Shown here piece by piece: positions 1 to 8,537 of a stretch of DNA of 64,000 bases. The notes under the pieces are model-generated. The model worked only from the letters and a program-made list of their open reading frames with translations, was not told where the DNA came from and made no database searches. Both the position numbers and the translations under genes were made by a program. Where the stretch lies: positions 1-64,000 of the forward strand of contig CAYQES010000013.1 of assembly GCA_964416595.1 (NCBI GenBank), in the 5' to 3' direction. Source of the DNA: JAKFYM01 sp964416595. GTDB lineage: Bacteria; Bdellovibrionota; UBA1018; CAIPTA01. Position 1 is the first letter of the stretch, and each line of letters begins with the position of its first letter.

Positions 1-51
1 GCCGACACACGCCTTTTCAGGGCGTTGCTCTACCGACTGAGCTATCTGGGC
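1..51 (-). tRNA. tRNA-Phe (GAA), partial
   Basis: Minus-strand tRNA cut by the window edge. The 5' acceptor strand GCCCAGA begins at 51, followed by a normal D arm (GCTC/GAGC) and an anticodon stem ACGCC/GGCGT enclosing the loop CTGAAAA, so the anticodon is GAA (Phe). The variable region and T arm lie beyond base 1. lgt follows on the same strand after about 160 bases counted in the opposite direction. Confidence 0.93.
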
Positions 52-120
52 ACGCCAAAGGAAAATGGCTGCAAGAAAAAATGTGGTTAAGGAGTACCAG
101 AGCAAAAGGAAAAAGAAAAC

Positions 121-960
121 CTACTTTCCTTTCTTGGATTTTTTCTGTCCATCCACCCCCGCTGCCGCCACAGGTTCAAACGCTTCGCCTCGCGTTATAG
201 CGTAACGCATCATTAGCGCCCCACCCGCAATCACGAGGAAACTTAAGAGCTGCCCCATCGTCAAAGGCCCTAAAACAAAACCCACTTGCACATCGGGTTC
301 CCGCACAAACTCTACCATGGTGCGAAAAACTCCGTAGCCCAACAAAAAGGTAGCGGCCACCACACCTACCCGGGGCTTAAAGCGCCAAAGCACGTGCAAA
401 ATTATATAGAGCAATACGCCCTCCAATAAAAATTCGTAGAGTTGGGAAGGATGCCGGGGCTCTGGGCCCGCGTGGGGGAAGATCATGGCCCAAGGAAGAT
501 CCGTGGGGCGTCCCCATAATTCGCCGTTGATAAAATTGGCGATGCGTCCCAAACCTAAACCCACGGGTGTGGCTAACGCCAAAACATCCGCTAAGCGCAG
601 CCAGCGGATCTTATATTTTCTCGCCACATACACACTGGCTAAAGTTACACCCAACAATCCGCCGTGGAACGCCAAGCCTCCGTGCCAAACCGCAAAGGGC
701 TCGTACCAGGGGCCTTCCATGGTGCCCTCCCAATTGTAAAACACCACGTATACCAAGCGCGCACACACGATCATGCCGAGCACTAAGGTGGCCAAGATGG
801 AATCGGCTTTCTCCGCCGATGCCAAGCCTAACCAGCGATGGTGCTTTTTTAAAAGATGAAAAGTGTAGAGGAAGCCCAGCAAATACATGAGGCCGTACCA
901 CCGGGGTTCCAGTGGACCGATACGAACAATCACGGGATCAATTTGCGGATAAGGAAGCAT
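121..960 (-). CDS. lgt: Prolipoprotein diacylglyceryl transferase Lgt
   Basis: Inner-membrane enzyme that moves a diacylglyceryl group from phosphatidylglycerol to the lipobox cysteine of prolipoproteins, the first step of lipoprotein maturation. The 279-residue length fits the family. The Lgt signature GRIANFINGE lies at about residues 138-147, and the conserved HGG/HGG segment at about 93-101. Several hydrophobic segments fit a polytopic protein. The C-terminus ends in a Lys-rich cytoplasmic tail. It starts at ATG 960 and is divergent from the peptidase gene at 982, with only about 20 bases between them, so promoters must overlap coding sequence. Several lipoproteins in this window are potential substrates. 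Confidence 0.96.
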   Translation of the reverse strand: MLPYPQIDPVIVRIGPLEPRWYGLMYLLGFLYTFHLLKKHHRWLGLASAEKADSILATLVLGMIVCARLVYVVFYNWEGTMEGPWYEPFAVWHGGLAFHGGLLGVTLASVYVARKYKIRWLRLADVLALATPVGLGLGRIANFINGELWGRPTDLPWAMIFPHAGPEPRHPSQLYEFLLEGVLLYIILHVLWRFKPRVGVVAATFLLGYGVFRTMVEFVREPDVQVGFVLGPLTMGQLLSFLVIAGGALMMRYAITRGEAFEPVAAAGVDGQKKSKKGK

Positions 961-981
961 ACGGTTACAGTGCTTGAGTCT

Positions 982-3846
982 ATGATTCTCAAACTTTTTT
1001 TGCCAATCCTTTTTGGCCTAAGTTCCATTTGCTACGGAGCAGCTCCCGCCGGCGAAACTTGGTTCACGCTGAAAACCCCCAACTTTCGGGTGCATCATAC
1101 GGAGCCTTTGGAAACCTATGCCCGTCACTTCGCTTTTTCCCTGGAACGTGGATTGCCTCTTTTGGAAAAAAACCTGAAATGGAAAGCTCCCACGCCGATC
1201 GATATCGTGATCACAGATCCTTCCGATTCCGCCAACGGTTTAGCGGTGAGTTTTCCGAACACGCATATCGAAGTGTACAGCACGGCCTTGGAGCACGACT
1301 CTGTTCTTTCCCATTATTACGATTGGGTAAATGAACTTGCCGTGCATGAACTCACGCATATTATCGCCAACGATAGTGCTTTAGGTTTTTATCTAACGCT
1401 CCGGAAAATTTTTGGTAGCTGGGTGAAGCCGAATGGCTTGCAACCAAGCTGGATGAGTGAGGGCCTAGCGGTATACGAAGAAACTTCGCTCACGAGTGGC
1501 GGCCGAGGCCGCTCACCCTGGATTAATGCGCTCTTAGGAGAAGCCGTGCGCGCGGGTAAGCTCACGAGCAAGGATTATACTTCTCTTGATCGTTTTAACG
1601 ACGGCAATCCTTGGTGGCCCGCAGGCAATATGCCCTATCTTTTGGGCTATACCATCCAAGCGAGTGGAGTAAAAAAGAAAGCTAATTTCCCTGGAGAACT
1701 AAGCCTCAACAATAGTGGCTTGCCGCCTTTTGCTCCAAACCGCAACGCGGAAGAGGTTGTAGGGCAAGACTGGGCAAGCCTTTGGCAAGAAGCGGATATT
1801 CGTTTACGGGAGCGCTACCCGAATCATTCGCAAAAAACTTGTTTTATTACCCAATCGGGCCGGCTCACGGGCGGCCACGCCCTCTCTTCAGATGGTTGGG
1901 TTTATTTTTCCGAAGAGAGCTGGAAAGAAGGAGTGCAACTTTCTCGGGTGCGAGCCGATGCTCCTTGCGGCAACCAAAACGTAGAGCGGCTCTATCATAA
2001 AAAAAACGGGGGCCCTAGCCAAGTGGCGGTGGCGGAAGACGGCTCCCTCGTGGCTTTCTCCGTTACAAATCTCCAGCGCTTCGAACATTTTTTTAATGAT
2101 CTTTATCTTTGGCACCGGGATTCCGGGAAAGTTGAACAAATCACCGACGGCAAACGGGCCCGGGATCCAGCTTTTGCTAGCGGCTACCTTTTTTACATCT
2201 ACCAAAATAGCGATACCAGCCACAGCATTCGCCGTAAGCACTTAGCTAGTGGTCACGAAGAAGATATCTATGTGGCGAAACCCTTGGAGCGCTTGGCTGG
2301 CCTCCACGCCAGGGGAAAACAAATTGCATTTAGCTTGCATAACAATAAAGGCCAAGAACTGCTAGTGCGGGCTGAGCTGGATGGCGGCAACTTGCACATT
2401 GCTACTGCCTCTAACTCTCGCACCCACGAACGAAATCCTCACATTGCGGCCGACGGCAGTGTTTGGTTCTCAGGCACCTTTAACAGCCCAGAAAAAATGG
2501 CGATTTTCCGCCGCGCAGAAAATAATAAAACCGAACTTATATACCGCGAAGCCTCAGGCTTTGTGGATCGCCCAATCCCCCTAGATAAAAACACTCTCCT
2601 TGTGCAAGCCTATCATTTGGGTGGCACCGATATCGCCCGCGTGAACATTGCCGACTCTTGGCAAGGTCAGGATCCAAAACAAGACGTGCACGAATTTCTA
2701 ACGGGCGAAGCTCCGCCTAAAGATACGGCTCCCAAAGCCGAAGAGCTCGCCTCTGTGGGCACGATCAGTCCGTATAAATCCACGTCCACTCCCGCCACTT
2801 CCCTTTGGCCGCAGTATTGGATGCCGGAGTTTGCGTTTGAAGAAGATGGTTTCTTGGCGGGCGCTAGTACCTCGGGGAACGATCCCTTGAATTACCATTT
2901 TTATGCCTTACGTGCGCTCTACGATAGCCGCGCTACTTTTCCCATTTATTGGGCCTACTATCGCAACCGCACCTACCCCACAGCCTTTCACTTGGAACTG
3001 AAACAATCCAATAGTTATTTTGCCTCCACAAAAACATCCAACCGCCAAGCGCTCTATTCCGCCGAAGCGGTGATCCCTTTAGGTGGTTACACGTCTTACA
3101 CCCTGGGAGCGGCTTTCCAGGAGCGCACGCTCTTTAGTCGAAAAGGCCAGAGTGTGATCGGCTACCAAAGTTTTCTCTATGAAAATGTGGGTAAAAAACC
3201 CGCGGCCGTTGCGCCTAATTATGGTGAAGTGCTACGCCTCTATGCGGGTGTGTATCCCAACGCCCGCAATGAAAGAACGTTTGTGGATCTGCGTCCGTTA
3301 TTGGGAATCTACAAAGAAGGCTTTCAACCTTCCCACAGCATGAGTTTAGTTGCCCGGGCAGGAATTTCCACCAACCGACTCTTGGCTTCCAACTATTATC
3401 TTGGCGGCGGGCAATCGGTGCTTACGGATTCCGATTTTGTTGTGCGCGGTTATCCCCAAGATACCCTCTTTGGCCAACGGATTGCTGCAGTAAATTTTGC
3501 TTATACTCTGCCCCTTGCGCACCCTTACCGCGGCTGGCGCACAAATCCCCTCTTTCTGGAAAATTTTGGTTTAAGCTTCCGGGCCGATGCCGGCTCCGCC
3601 AATTATTTAGCTGTCTATCGGGATGGCCTTTTCTATCACTACAAAAACCAGCGCTTTGGAAAAAAAGTGCTCACGGGCCTAGGATTAGATCTCACCACCA
3701 ATGGCTCCTTTTTCTACCACATCCCTTTTTCCCTCGTAACAGGCGCCCACTACGGCCTACAAAAAGACAATGGGGGCGGTACCCTGATGTTTATCGTTGG
3801 CGTCAATGTGGGCATGCCGGGCGTTGCTGGCAGTCAAAAACACTAG
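982..3846 (+). CDS. Exported HExxH metallopeptidase with beta-propeller and Omp85-like C-terminal barrel
   Basis: Predicted 954-residue exported protein. An upstream in-frame ATG exists at 856, but the ATG at 982 puts a signal peptide (hydrophobic to about residue 19, ending CYGA) at the N-terminus, so it is preferred. Residues 25-200 look like a gluzincin peptidase: HELTH at about 122-126 with a second Glu at about 160 in WMSEGLAVYEE, as in peptidase MA-like families. Residues about 330-620 contain repeated blades of TolB/WD40 type (for example WVYFSEES, LYLWHRDSGK). From about 680 to the end the sequence alternates like beta strands and contains VRGY at about 821, matching the conserved VRGF/Y loop motif of Omp85/surface-antigen barrels. 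The likely location is the outer membrane with the peptidase in the periplasm or outside. The domain assignment is by motif and is unconfirmed. Confidence 0.75.
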   Translation: MILKLFLPILFGLSSICYGAAPAGETWFTLKTPNFRVHHTEPLETYARHFAFSLERGLPLLEKNLKWKAPTPIDIVITDPSDSANGLAVSFPNTHIEVYSTALEHDSVLSHYYDWVNELAVHELTHIIANDSALGFYLTLRKIFGSWVKPNGLQPSWMSEGLAVYEETSLTSGGRGRSPWINALLGEAVRAGKLTSKDYTSLDRFNDGNPWWPAGNMPYLLGYTIQASGVKKKANFPGELSLNNSGLPPFAPNRNAEEVVGQDWASLWQEADIRLRERYPNHSQKTCFITQSGRLTGGHALSSDGWVYFSEESWKEGVQLSRVRADAPCGNQNVERLYHKKNGGPSQVAVAEDGSLVAFSVTNLQRFEHFFNDLYLWHRDSGKVEQITDGKRARDPAFASGYLFYIYQNSDTSHSIRRKHLASGHEEDIYVAKPLERLAGLHARGKQIAFSLHNNKGQELLVRAELDGGNLHIATASNSRTHERNPHIAADGSVWFSGTFNSPEKMAIFRRAENNKTELIYREASGFVDRPIPLDKNTLLVQAYHLGGTDIARVNIADSWQGQDPKQDVHEFLTGEAPPKDTAPKAEELASVGTISPYKSTSTPATSLWPQYWMPEFAFEEDGFLAGASTSGNDPLNYHFYALRALYDSRATFPIYWAYYRNRTYPTAFHLELKQSNSYFASTKTSNRQALYSAEAVIPLGGYTSYTLGAAFQERTLFSRKGQSVIGYQSFLYENVGKKPAAVAPNYGEVLRLYAGVYPNARNERTFVDLRPLLGIYKEGFQPSHSMSLVARAGISTNRLLASNYYLGGGQSVLTDSDFVVRGYPQDTLFGQRIAAVNFAYTLPLAHPYRGWRTNPLFLENFGLSFRADAGSANYLAVYRDGLFYHYKNQRFGKKVLTGLGLDLTTNGSFFYHIPFSLVTGAHYGLQKDNGGGTLMFIVGVNVGMPGVAGSQKH

Positions 3847-4005
3847 ACCGAAATCCGATCAACCGCTGTGCGATTTTCCTACACCAGAAAATTTCTTACC
3901 TCGTAAAACATACCTTTAGCCGCTACAGGCCTGGGCAAAACCTTGCATTGCCTCCCGCAAAATAAATCCGGAAGCTTCGTGGCTTCCATGAATCGAGGAG
4001 ACAAT

Positions 4006-4392
4006 ATGAGCAGAAGCAATATAAATAAAATTATGTTAATGGGAAACCTCGGGCATGATCCCGAACTCCGCTACACGGCAAAGGGAAATGCGGTCACTAC
4101 GCTTTCCATCGCCACCAACCGGGAAATCAAAACCGCCGAGGGAGAAATCCGCAAAGAAACCCACTGGCACAAAGCCACGGTGTGGGGCAAGCGGGCGGAA
4201 ACCTGCGCCAAATACCTGACAAAAGGATCTAAGGTGTTTATTGAGGGAGAGCTGCAATCCAAAAACTGGACCGACAAAGACAACAATCCACGGAGATCCA
4301 CAGAAATCCTCGTGGATAACGTACAGTTCCTCGGAACGCGACGGGATCTTTTACCTGTTACGCCCGCGGTAGAAATCGCTCTTACCCAATAA
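4006..4392 (+). CDS. ssb: Single-stranded DNA-binding protein, lacking the acidic tip
   Basis: Binds single-stranded DNA during replication and repair. The ATG at 4006 has a clear Shine-Dalgarno site (GAGGAG) and gives the canonical N-terminus MSRSNINKIMLMGNLGHDPE; the longer reading from 3943 is not needed. The 128 residues cover the whole OB fold: LRYTAKGNAVTTLSIATNRE, then WHKATVWGKRAE and VFIEGELQSKNW. The family normally continues into a Gly/Pro-rich linker and an acidic tip ending DIPF, which recruits partner proteins. Here the protein stops at VEIALTQ with no linker or tip. It may be a secondary SSB, or a divergent or truncated one. Confidence 0.92.
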   Translation: MSRSNINKIMLMGNLGHDPELRYTAKGNAVTTLSIATNREIKTAEGEIRKETHWHKATVWGKRAETCAKYLTKGSKVFIEGELQSKNWTDKDNNPRRSTEILVDNVQFLGTRRDLLPVTPAVEIALTQ

Positions 4393-4463
4393 AAATTCTT
4401 AAAATTTTTCCTGGGTGCGCCGATGAGAATGTAAGTTTTCTAAACGCACTCAGGAGGAGTCCC

Positions 4464-4661
4464 ATGAAGAAAAAATTCAAAAACAACACAGACTATAGCT
4501 TAGCCCACGTGCTCTACCAAAAGCTTGGCACCGATTGGTATGCCTTCACGGAAGTGGATGGCGATTGTTTCATGACCAAAGTGGATGCAGAAACCGTGGA
4601 ACAAGCTAAAACCCACTCTTCCGAAGAAAAAGACAACCGCAGCAAACGCCGCGCGGCTTAA
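4464..4661 (+). CDS. Small hypothetical protein (65 aa)
   Basis: Unrecognised. It has a strong Shine-Dalgarno site (AGGAGG) directly before the ATG. The N-terminal half is compact and aromatic (DYSLAHVLYQKL, DWYAFTEVDGD) and reads like a small alpha/beta fold. The C-terminal third is highly charged (SSEEKDNRSKRRAA). No signal peptide or membrane segment is seen. The next small gene begins 5 bases after its stop, so the two are probably co-transcribed. Confidence 0.7.
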   Translation: MKKKFKNNTDYSLAHVLYQKLGTDWYAFTEVDGDCFMTKVDAETVEQAKTHSSEEKDNRSKRRAA

Positions 4662-4666
4662 AGTTT

Positions 4667-4864
4667 ATGTCCGTCGCTAAAAAGCGTAAACCTTACCAGT
4701 ATCCGAAGCACGAGGATACTCAGGAAAATCTACGCCAAACGAAAATGGAAGTGGAGCAATTGAAAGAAAAGCTCCAACGAAGCATTTTGGAAAATCCCAA
4801 ACTGGCGGAGAAATCCGCCCGTCTCATCTCACTTTGGATCCAGGGCAAAAAGAAAAAATCCTAG
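4667..4864 (+). CDS. Small basic coiled-coil protein (65 aa)
   Basis: Unrecognised. It starts 5 bases after the preceding small gene. It begins with a basic segment (SVAKKRKPYQYPK), followed by a heptad-like helix (about residues 20-50, NLRQTKMEVEQLKEKLQ), and ends KKKKS. It is probably cytoplasmic and may bind nucleic acid, but that is only a composition-based guess. Its TAG stop shares the palindrome CTAG with the stop of the convergent gene on the other strand. Confidence 0.6.
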   Translation: MSVAKKRKPYQYPKHEDTQENLRQTKMEVEQLKEKLQRSILENPKLAEKSARLISLWIQGKKKKS

Positions 4865-5274
4865 AACGCTACACTAACCACATTCATGCCAATGGATTTC
4901 TCATCCCATGCGCTTTCCTGGGCGAGTAGCCCTGAAGCCCTAGGCGCTGAATACAAATAGCTAAAATCCCCATAATCTTCGTATGTGTCCGGACCCTCAT
5001 AGGGAGTGGGGCCGCGGCTCGTGCTCACCACATAAATGCCCAGAAGAATGCCTGCATAAAGACCAAGGGAAGTGAAAACGAAAATATTTTTGGTCTTCTT
5101 TTTAAAAACTTGGCTGGCCAAACCCACAATCGCTCCGCCACCGGCTCCATAGAGCGCGGCCTTGCCAATGATTTTGGCTCGCTTCCCGGCGATATTGAGG
5201 GATTCGCTTTCTGCGTGTGCCAGAGGCGACAGAAAAAATGAGAGCACCAGCCATAAGCTCAAACATTTTTTCAC
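4861..5274 (-). CDS. Exported small membrane protein with glycine-zipper segment
   Basis: Hypothetical. The GTG at 5274 is chosen because GAGGAGG lies 7 bases upstream and it begins directly with a signal peptide (VKKCLSLWLVLSFFLSPLAHA); a longer ATG reading from 5301 lacks a ribosome site. The mature part has a Gly-rich hydrophobic stretch (YGAGGGAIVGLASQVF) and a second one (FVFTSLGLYAGILLGIYVV). This pattern is seen in glycine-zipper envelope proteins. The C-terminal 50 residues are Tyr/Ser/Asp-rich. The likely place is the cell envelope; function unknown. Confidence 0.6.
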   Translation of the reverse strand: MKKCLSLWLVLSFFLSPLAHAESESLNIAGKRAKIIGKAALYGAGGGAIVGLASQVFKKKTKNIFVFTSLGLYAGILLGIYVVSTSRGPTPYEGPDTYEDYGDFSYLYSAPRASGLLAQESAWDEKSIGMNVVSVAF

Positions 5275-5332
5275 AAGAAATCCTCCTCGTTGCCATTCCA
5301 TTGTAACGAACCTTGCCTAGCCCAGCAACGCT

Positions 5333-5680
5333 TCAAATCCCATGGAAGTGCCCCACTACACGGCCTTGTGTGACAAAAATAACTTCTATCCGCATTTCTT
5401 CATAGGCCAAATCCCGATGTTTCTGGAGGTACCACTGGATTGTTCTCTGAAGGCGCCGGGATTTCCCCCGCCAAGCCCCTTGCCAACCATGGATTTCCCA
5501 CTCCACCCGTCGGTATTTTACTTCCACAAATACCAACAATCCCGCCTTTTGCAGCACAAGATCCAACTCCCCCACCTTCACCCGGTAGTTGCGGTGTAAA
5601 GTAGTGTAGCCTCGATCGAGGTAAAATTTTTCCGCCAAGGCTTCCGCCTGACGCCCAAGCTCCTGTGTGTTTACTTTCAT
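5333..5680 (-). CDS. yraN: YraN/UPF0102 family endonuclease-like protein
   Basis: Family of small proteins with an archaeal Holliday-junction-resolvase-like (PD-(D/E)xK) nuclease fold; the cellular role is poorly defined. At 115 residues it has the usual length. The motif series is intact: GRQAEALAEKFYLDRGY near the N-terminus, then VGELDLVLQ (catalytic Asp) and LLVFVEVKYRR (ExK). It sits directly downstream of rnhB on the same strand, the usual neighbourhood for yraN, and closes the rpsP-rnhB gene run. Confidence 0.92.
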   Translation of the reverse strand: MKVNTQELGRQAEALAEKFYLDRGYTTLHRNYRVKVGELDLVLQKAGLLVFVEVKYRRVEWEIHGWQGAWRGKSRRLQRTIQWYLQKHRDLAYEEMRIEVIFVTQGRVVGHFHGI

Positions 5681-5705
5681 GGAGCGGCTTATGAAAGAAC
5701 TGTGC

Positions 5706-6446
5706 CTAGGAGAATAATTTTAAGGCATTGGATACAGGCGAGAAAGTGCGCCGGTGTTCGGAACATGGACCATGCTTGTTCAATTTCTCTACATGCTTCG
5801 CCGTGGAATAGCCCTTGTGCAAAAGAAAATCATAGTGCGGAAATTGTTCATGCAAGTGATGCATATGCCGATCGCGAGTGACCTTCGCTAGAATAGAAGC
5901 ACAGGCCACGGAAAACACCTTGGAGTCGCCCTTCACCACGCACACTTCCCGCAAAGGCTTTTCATAAAAAGGGGCGAGCAACGGAAATTCACCCACATAC
6001 TCTTTGGAGCCCACAAAAAATTGAGCACGGGATAAAAGCGGGTGGCTGCCGTCGGAAATAAATGCAGAAGAGTTGCGGAAACTAGCGTCGATCTTAATGC
6101 CTTTTTCGTTCAACTGCCGCAACGCCGCTTCCATGGCTCGAGCCACCGCAAGGTAAGTGGCCCGCAAAATATTCCAGCGATCGATTTCTTCCGCAGAGGC
6201 AAAGCCTACTCCATGGGCATGGCTCAGAGCGCGGATCGGATCAAAGGCTTCTTCTCTTTGGCTTTCCCGCATGAGCTTAGAATCCCGCACTAGCACAGGC
6301 AAGGTGCCAGAAAAAGGCAGCCAGCAAGAAACACCGGCGCAAACGGGGCCCGCCAAACAACCGCGGCCCGCTTCGTCCACCCCAAAAACAAAAGCGTTGC
6401 CCTCTTTCCAGAGCAACGCTTCTTGTTCAATACCTGGTAAAGCCAA
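5706..6446 (-). CDS. rnhB: Ribonuclease HII
   Basis: Removes ribonucleotides from RNA-DNA hybrids. The N-terminal motif GVDEAGRGCLAGPVCAG carries the DEAGRG catalytic acids, and the C-terminal part holds VVKGDSKVFSVACASILAKV and DRHMHHLHEQFPHYDF, typical of RnhB. The start is taken as TTG 6446, one base after the rplS stop, implying translational coupling; no other good start lies before the DEAGRG motif. The 246 residues are slightly longer than usual because of an insertion around 130-160 (RNSSAFISDG). Confidence 0.95.
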   Translation of the reverse strand: MALPGIEQEALLWKEGNAFVFGVDEAGRGCLAGPVCAGVSCWLPFSGTLPVLVRDSKLMRESQREEAFDPIRALSHAHGVGFASAEEIDRWNILRATYLAVARAMEAALRQLNEKGIKIDASFRNSSAFISDGSHPLLSRAQFFVGSKEYVGEFPLLAPFYEKPLREVCVVKGDSKVFSVACASILAKVTRDRHMHHLHEQFPHYDFLLHKGYSTAKHVEKLNKHGPCSEHRRTFSPVSNALKLFS

Positions 6447-6447
6447 T

Positions 6448-6825
6448 TTATTGCTTTGGAGCTTCAGCAGCCGCTTCTTTCGATTTCAAACGGGCAGCTT
6501 TACCCGTGAGACCACGGAGATAAAACAAGCGAGAGCGACGCACGTCGCCCCGGTTGATCACTTCGATATTGGCCACGTTCGTGGAATTTACGGGATAGAT
6601 GATTTCTACGCCGATACCATCGGAAATTTTCCGCAAGGTGAAGGTTTTGGTAACACCTTTACCGGATCTACGGATCACAACGCCTTCCACATACTGGATA
6701 CGCTCTTTACCGCCACCCTCTTTGATCCGAGCGTGAACGCGAACCGTATCGCCGGAACGGAATTCTGGCAGATTGGTGCGTAGGAATTTTTGCTCTACCG
6801 CTTGGATTTCTTTTGTTGCGTGCAT
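6448..6825 (-). CDS. rplS: 50S ribosomal protein L19
   Basis: Large-subunit protein at the 30S-50S interface. The 125-residue length and sequence are typical: FRSGDTVRVHARIKEGGKER-type core (here KIKEGGGKERIQ-like), RRSGKGVTKTFTLRKIS and VEIIYPVNS, with RRSRLFYLRGLTGKAARLK near the end. The Ala/Glu-rich tail (EAAAEAPKQ) is an extension. It lies between the SPOUT methyltransferase and rnhB, part of the trmD-rplS operon found widely in bacteria. Confidence 0.98.
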   Translation of the reverse strand: MHATKEIQAVEQKFLRTNLPEFRSGDTVRVHARIKEGGGKERIQYVEGVVIRRSGKGVTKTFTLRKISDGIGVEIIYPVNSTNVANIEVINRGDVRRSRLFYLRGLTGKAARLKSKEAAAEAPKQ

Positions 6826-6861
6826 GGTACTAACCTCTCTCTATAAAAAATCGTTATCTTC

Positions 6862-7446
6862 CTACCGCTCTCCTAAGAGGCGGTCGAGGGCGATGGCCAC
6901 TGCCGAACGAACGGACAAATGGTTATAGCCACTTTCCACCGAGGGCAAGATGGGAGTTAAAACCGCATCTCCTTCCCGGAGGAATTCGTCTGTCATGCCC
7001 CAGCCTGTGCCAAACACAAGTAGTTTAGGGCGCCCTGTTTCTCGTAAAGAACTTCGGGCTTCGCTCCAAGTTTTTTCCAAACCAGGAGCAGGGCGAGCAC
7101 TGGTCATCCAGACCTCAGGCTTTTGCCCCTCCAGCGCTTCGATGGCGGCCACAGCATCCTGAAACCAGGAAACCACTTCTACCCTCGAAAACGCTTCCGC
7201 ACGATCGGGATTGTAATCCCTGCCGCCGGAGCCCTGCCAATGGCCGATAATCCGTTTCACTACCGCCTGTTGTTCCTCCAAAGGATTCACCAGAAAATAG
7301 CGTTTGATGCCAAAGGTGCGGGCCGAGCGCGCGATATCGTGAATGTCCAGATTTGTCACCGCCGTGGTGACCACTGTTCCATTCTTATCGCGCATGGAAT
7401 GGTGTAACAAAGCCACGAACACACTGCAACTGGAAGGTTTTCCCAT
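6862..7446 (-). CDS. SPOUT-type RNA methyltransferase of the trmD-associated family (PF09936-like)
   Basis: Predicted SAM-dependent RNA methyltransferase; substrate unknown. The N-terminal segment (VFVALLHHSMRDKNGTVVTTAVTNLDIHDIARS) and the C-terminal knot-like segment (LLVFGTGWGMTDE, then PILPSVESGYNHLSVRSAVAIALDRLLG) match the family found next to or fused to trmD in Aquifex and delta-like proteobacteria. The NHLSVRSAVAIALDRLLG end resembles the trefoil-knot cofactor site of SPOUT enzymes. It starts 3 bases after the trmD stop, so it is in the same operon. Family recognition is from memory of motif and context. Confidence 0.85.
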   Translation of the reverse strand: MGKPSSCSVFVALLHHSMRDKNGTVVTTAVTNLDIHDIARSARTFGIKRYFLVNPLEEQQAVVKRIIGHWQGSGGRDYNPDRAEAFSRVEVVSWFQDAVAAIEALEGQKPEVWMTSARPAPGLEKTWSEARSSLRETGRPKLLVFGTGWGMTDEFLREGDAVLTPILPSVESGYNHLSVRSAVAIALDRLLGER

Positions 7447-7449
7447 AGC

Positions 7450-8145
7450 CTATTCTTTCCCCAGGAGATCCGGCCGCCGGGATCGGGTGCGCTCTAGGCT
7501 CTGCTGCCGGCGCCACTGGGCGATTTTGGCGTGATTGCCGGAAAGCAGCACCTCGGGCACAGCTAGCCCCCTAAAAACTGGGGGTCTAGTGTACTGGGGG
7601 TACTCCAGGAGGCCGTCCGTAAAACTCTCCCCCTTGGCGCTCTCTTCATTGCCCAGGGCCCCGGGTAAAAGACGCATCAAGCCGTCGATCAAGGCCAAAG
7701 CGGGGATCTCCCCCCCACTCAGCACAAAATCCCCGAGGGAGATTTCTTCGTCCACGCATTCTTGGATAAAGCGCTCATCCACCCCTTCATAGCGGCCACA
7801 AACCAAGATCAGCCTGCTCTGACCAGGCATTTCTTTAGCCCAAGTTTCGAGTAAAGCCTGTTTCAGTGGCTGGCCTTGGGGAGAAAAGAGAAGCGTTCGG
7901 GCGGGTAAAGGAGAACGTTCCTTGGCTGCTTGCCAAGCGGCGTAGAGCGGCTCACAGCGCATCACCATGCCGGCTCCGCCCCCATAGGGCTGATCATCCA
8001 CGGTGCGATGCTTATCTTGGGTAAAATCCCGGATCTGGATCAGGTTTACTTTTACGAGGCCCGATTCCACAGCCCGGCCCAAGATGCTTTCCTGGAGCAC
8101 GTTCGTGAAGATCTGGGGAAAAAGGGTAAGGATATCGAATTCCAC
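7450..8145 (-). CDS. trmD: tRNA (guanine-N1)-methyltransferase TrmD
   Basis: Methylates G37 of tRNAs with G36, preventing frameshifts. The characteristic motifs are present: FDILTLFPQIF at the N-terminus, DDQPYGGGAGMVMRCEPLY, LVCGRYEGVDERF, and DFVLSGGEIPALALIDGLMRLLPGALGN (knot). The start is set at GTG 8145 because it gives the family-standard beginning; an upstream TTG at 8181 would add 12 residues. Neither has a clear ribosome site. The gene lies 51 bases downstream of khpA with no rimM in between, unlike the standard rpsP-rimM-trmD-rplS order. Confidence 0.96.
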   Translation of the reverse strand: MEFDILTLFPQIFTNVLQESILGRAVESGLVKVNLIQIRDFTQDKHRTVDDQPYGGGAGMVMRCEPLYAAWQAAKERSPLPARTLLFSPQGQPLKQALLETWAKEMPGQSRLILVCGRYEGVDERFIQECVDEEISLGDFVLSGGEIPALALIDGLMRLLPGALGNEESAKGESFTDGLLEYPQYTRPPVFRGLAVPEVLLSGNHAKIAQWRRQQSLERTRSRRPDLLGKE

Positions 8146-8196
8146 AGCAAGGTAGTTAGGGGGAAACGGCTCTGGATGCAAGGCGAAAAAGAGAGA

Positions 8197-8448
8197 TTAC
8201 TCGATGATCTCGAGCACAGTGCGTTTTTTCAGTTTCGTGGAGGCACCATTCAGGATGGTGCGCATGGCCCGGGCGGTGCGGCCTTGTTTGCCGATCACTT
8301 TTCCTAAGTCTTCTTTGGCCACTTTGAGTTCGAGCACGGTGGTTTGCTCGCCGTCGATATGCTTCACGTGCACTTGGTCAGGGTAATCCACCAAGGCTTT
8401 GGAAATGTACTCCACTAATTCTCTAAGTTCTTCCGACGCGGATTTCAT
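8197..8448 (-). CDS. khpA: KH-domain RNA-binding protein KhpA
   Basis: Small RNA-binding protein (83 residues) that in other bacteria pairs with KhpB (Jag) and affects cell division and translation. The KH signature GKVIGKQGRTARAMRTI is intact, followed by a C-terminal strand (KKRTVLEII). It sits between rpsP and trmD, the standard position in many Bdellovibrionota, Firmicutes and others. It starts 89 bases downstream of rpsP. Confidence 0.93.
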   Translation of the reverse strand: MKSASEELRELVEYISKALVDYPDQVHVKHIDGEQTTVLELKVAKEDLGKVIGKQGRTARAMRTILNGASTKLKKRTVLEIIE

Positions 8449-8537
8449 GTTCCTCCCTGATCTTCAGCTCAACGATGCAGGCAATCCTAGCCCGCAAATA
8501 ACAACGCATCACTACAGGATCGGGTAACTATACTTAT

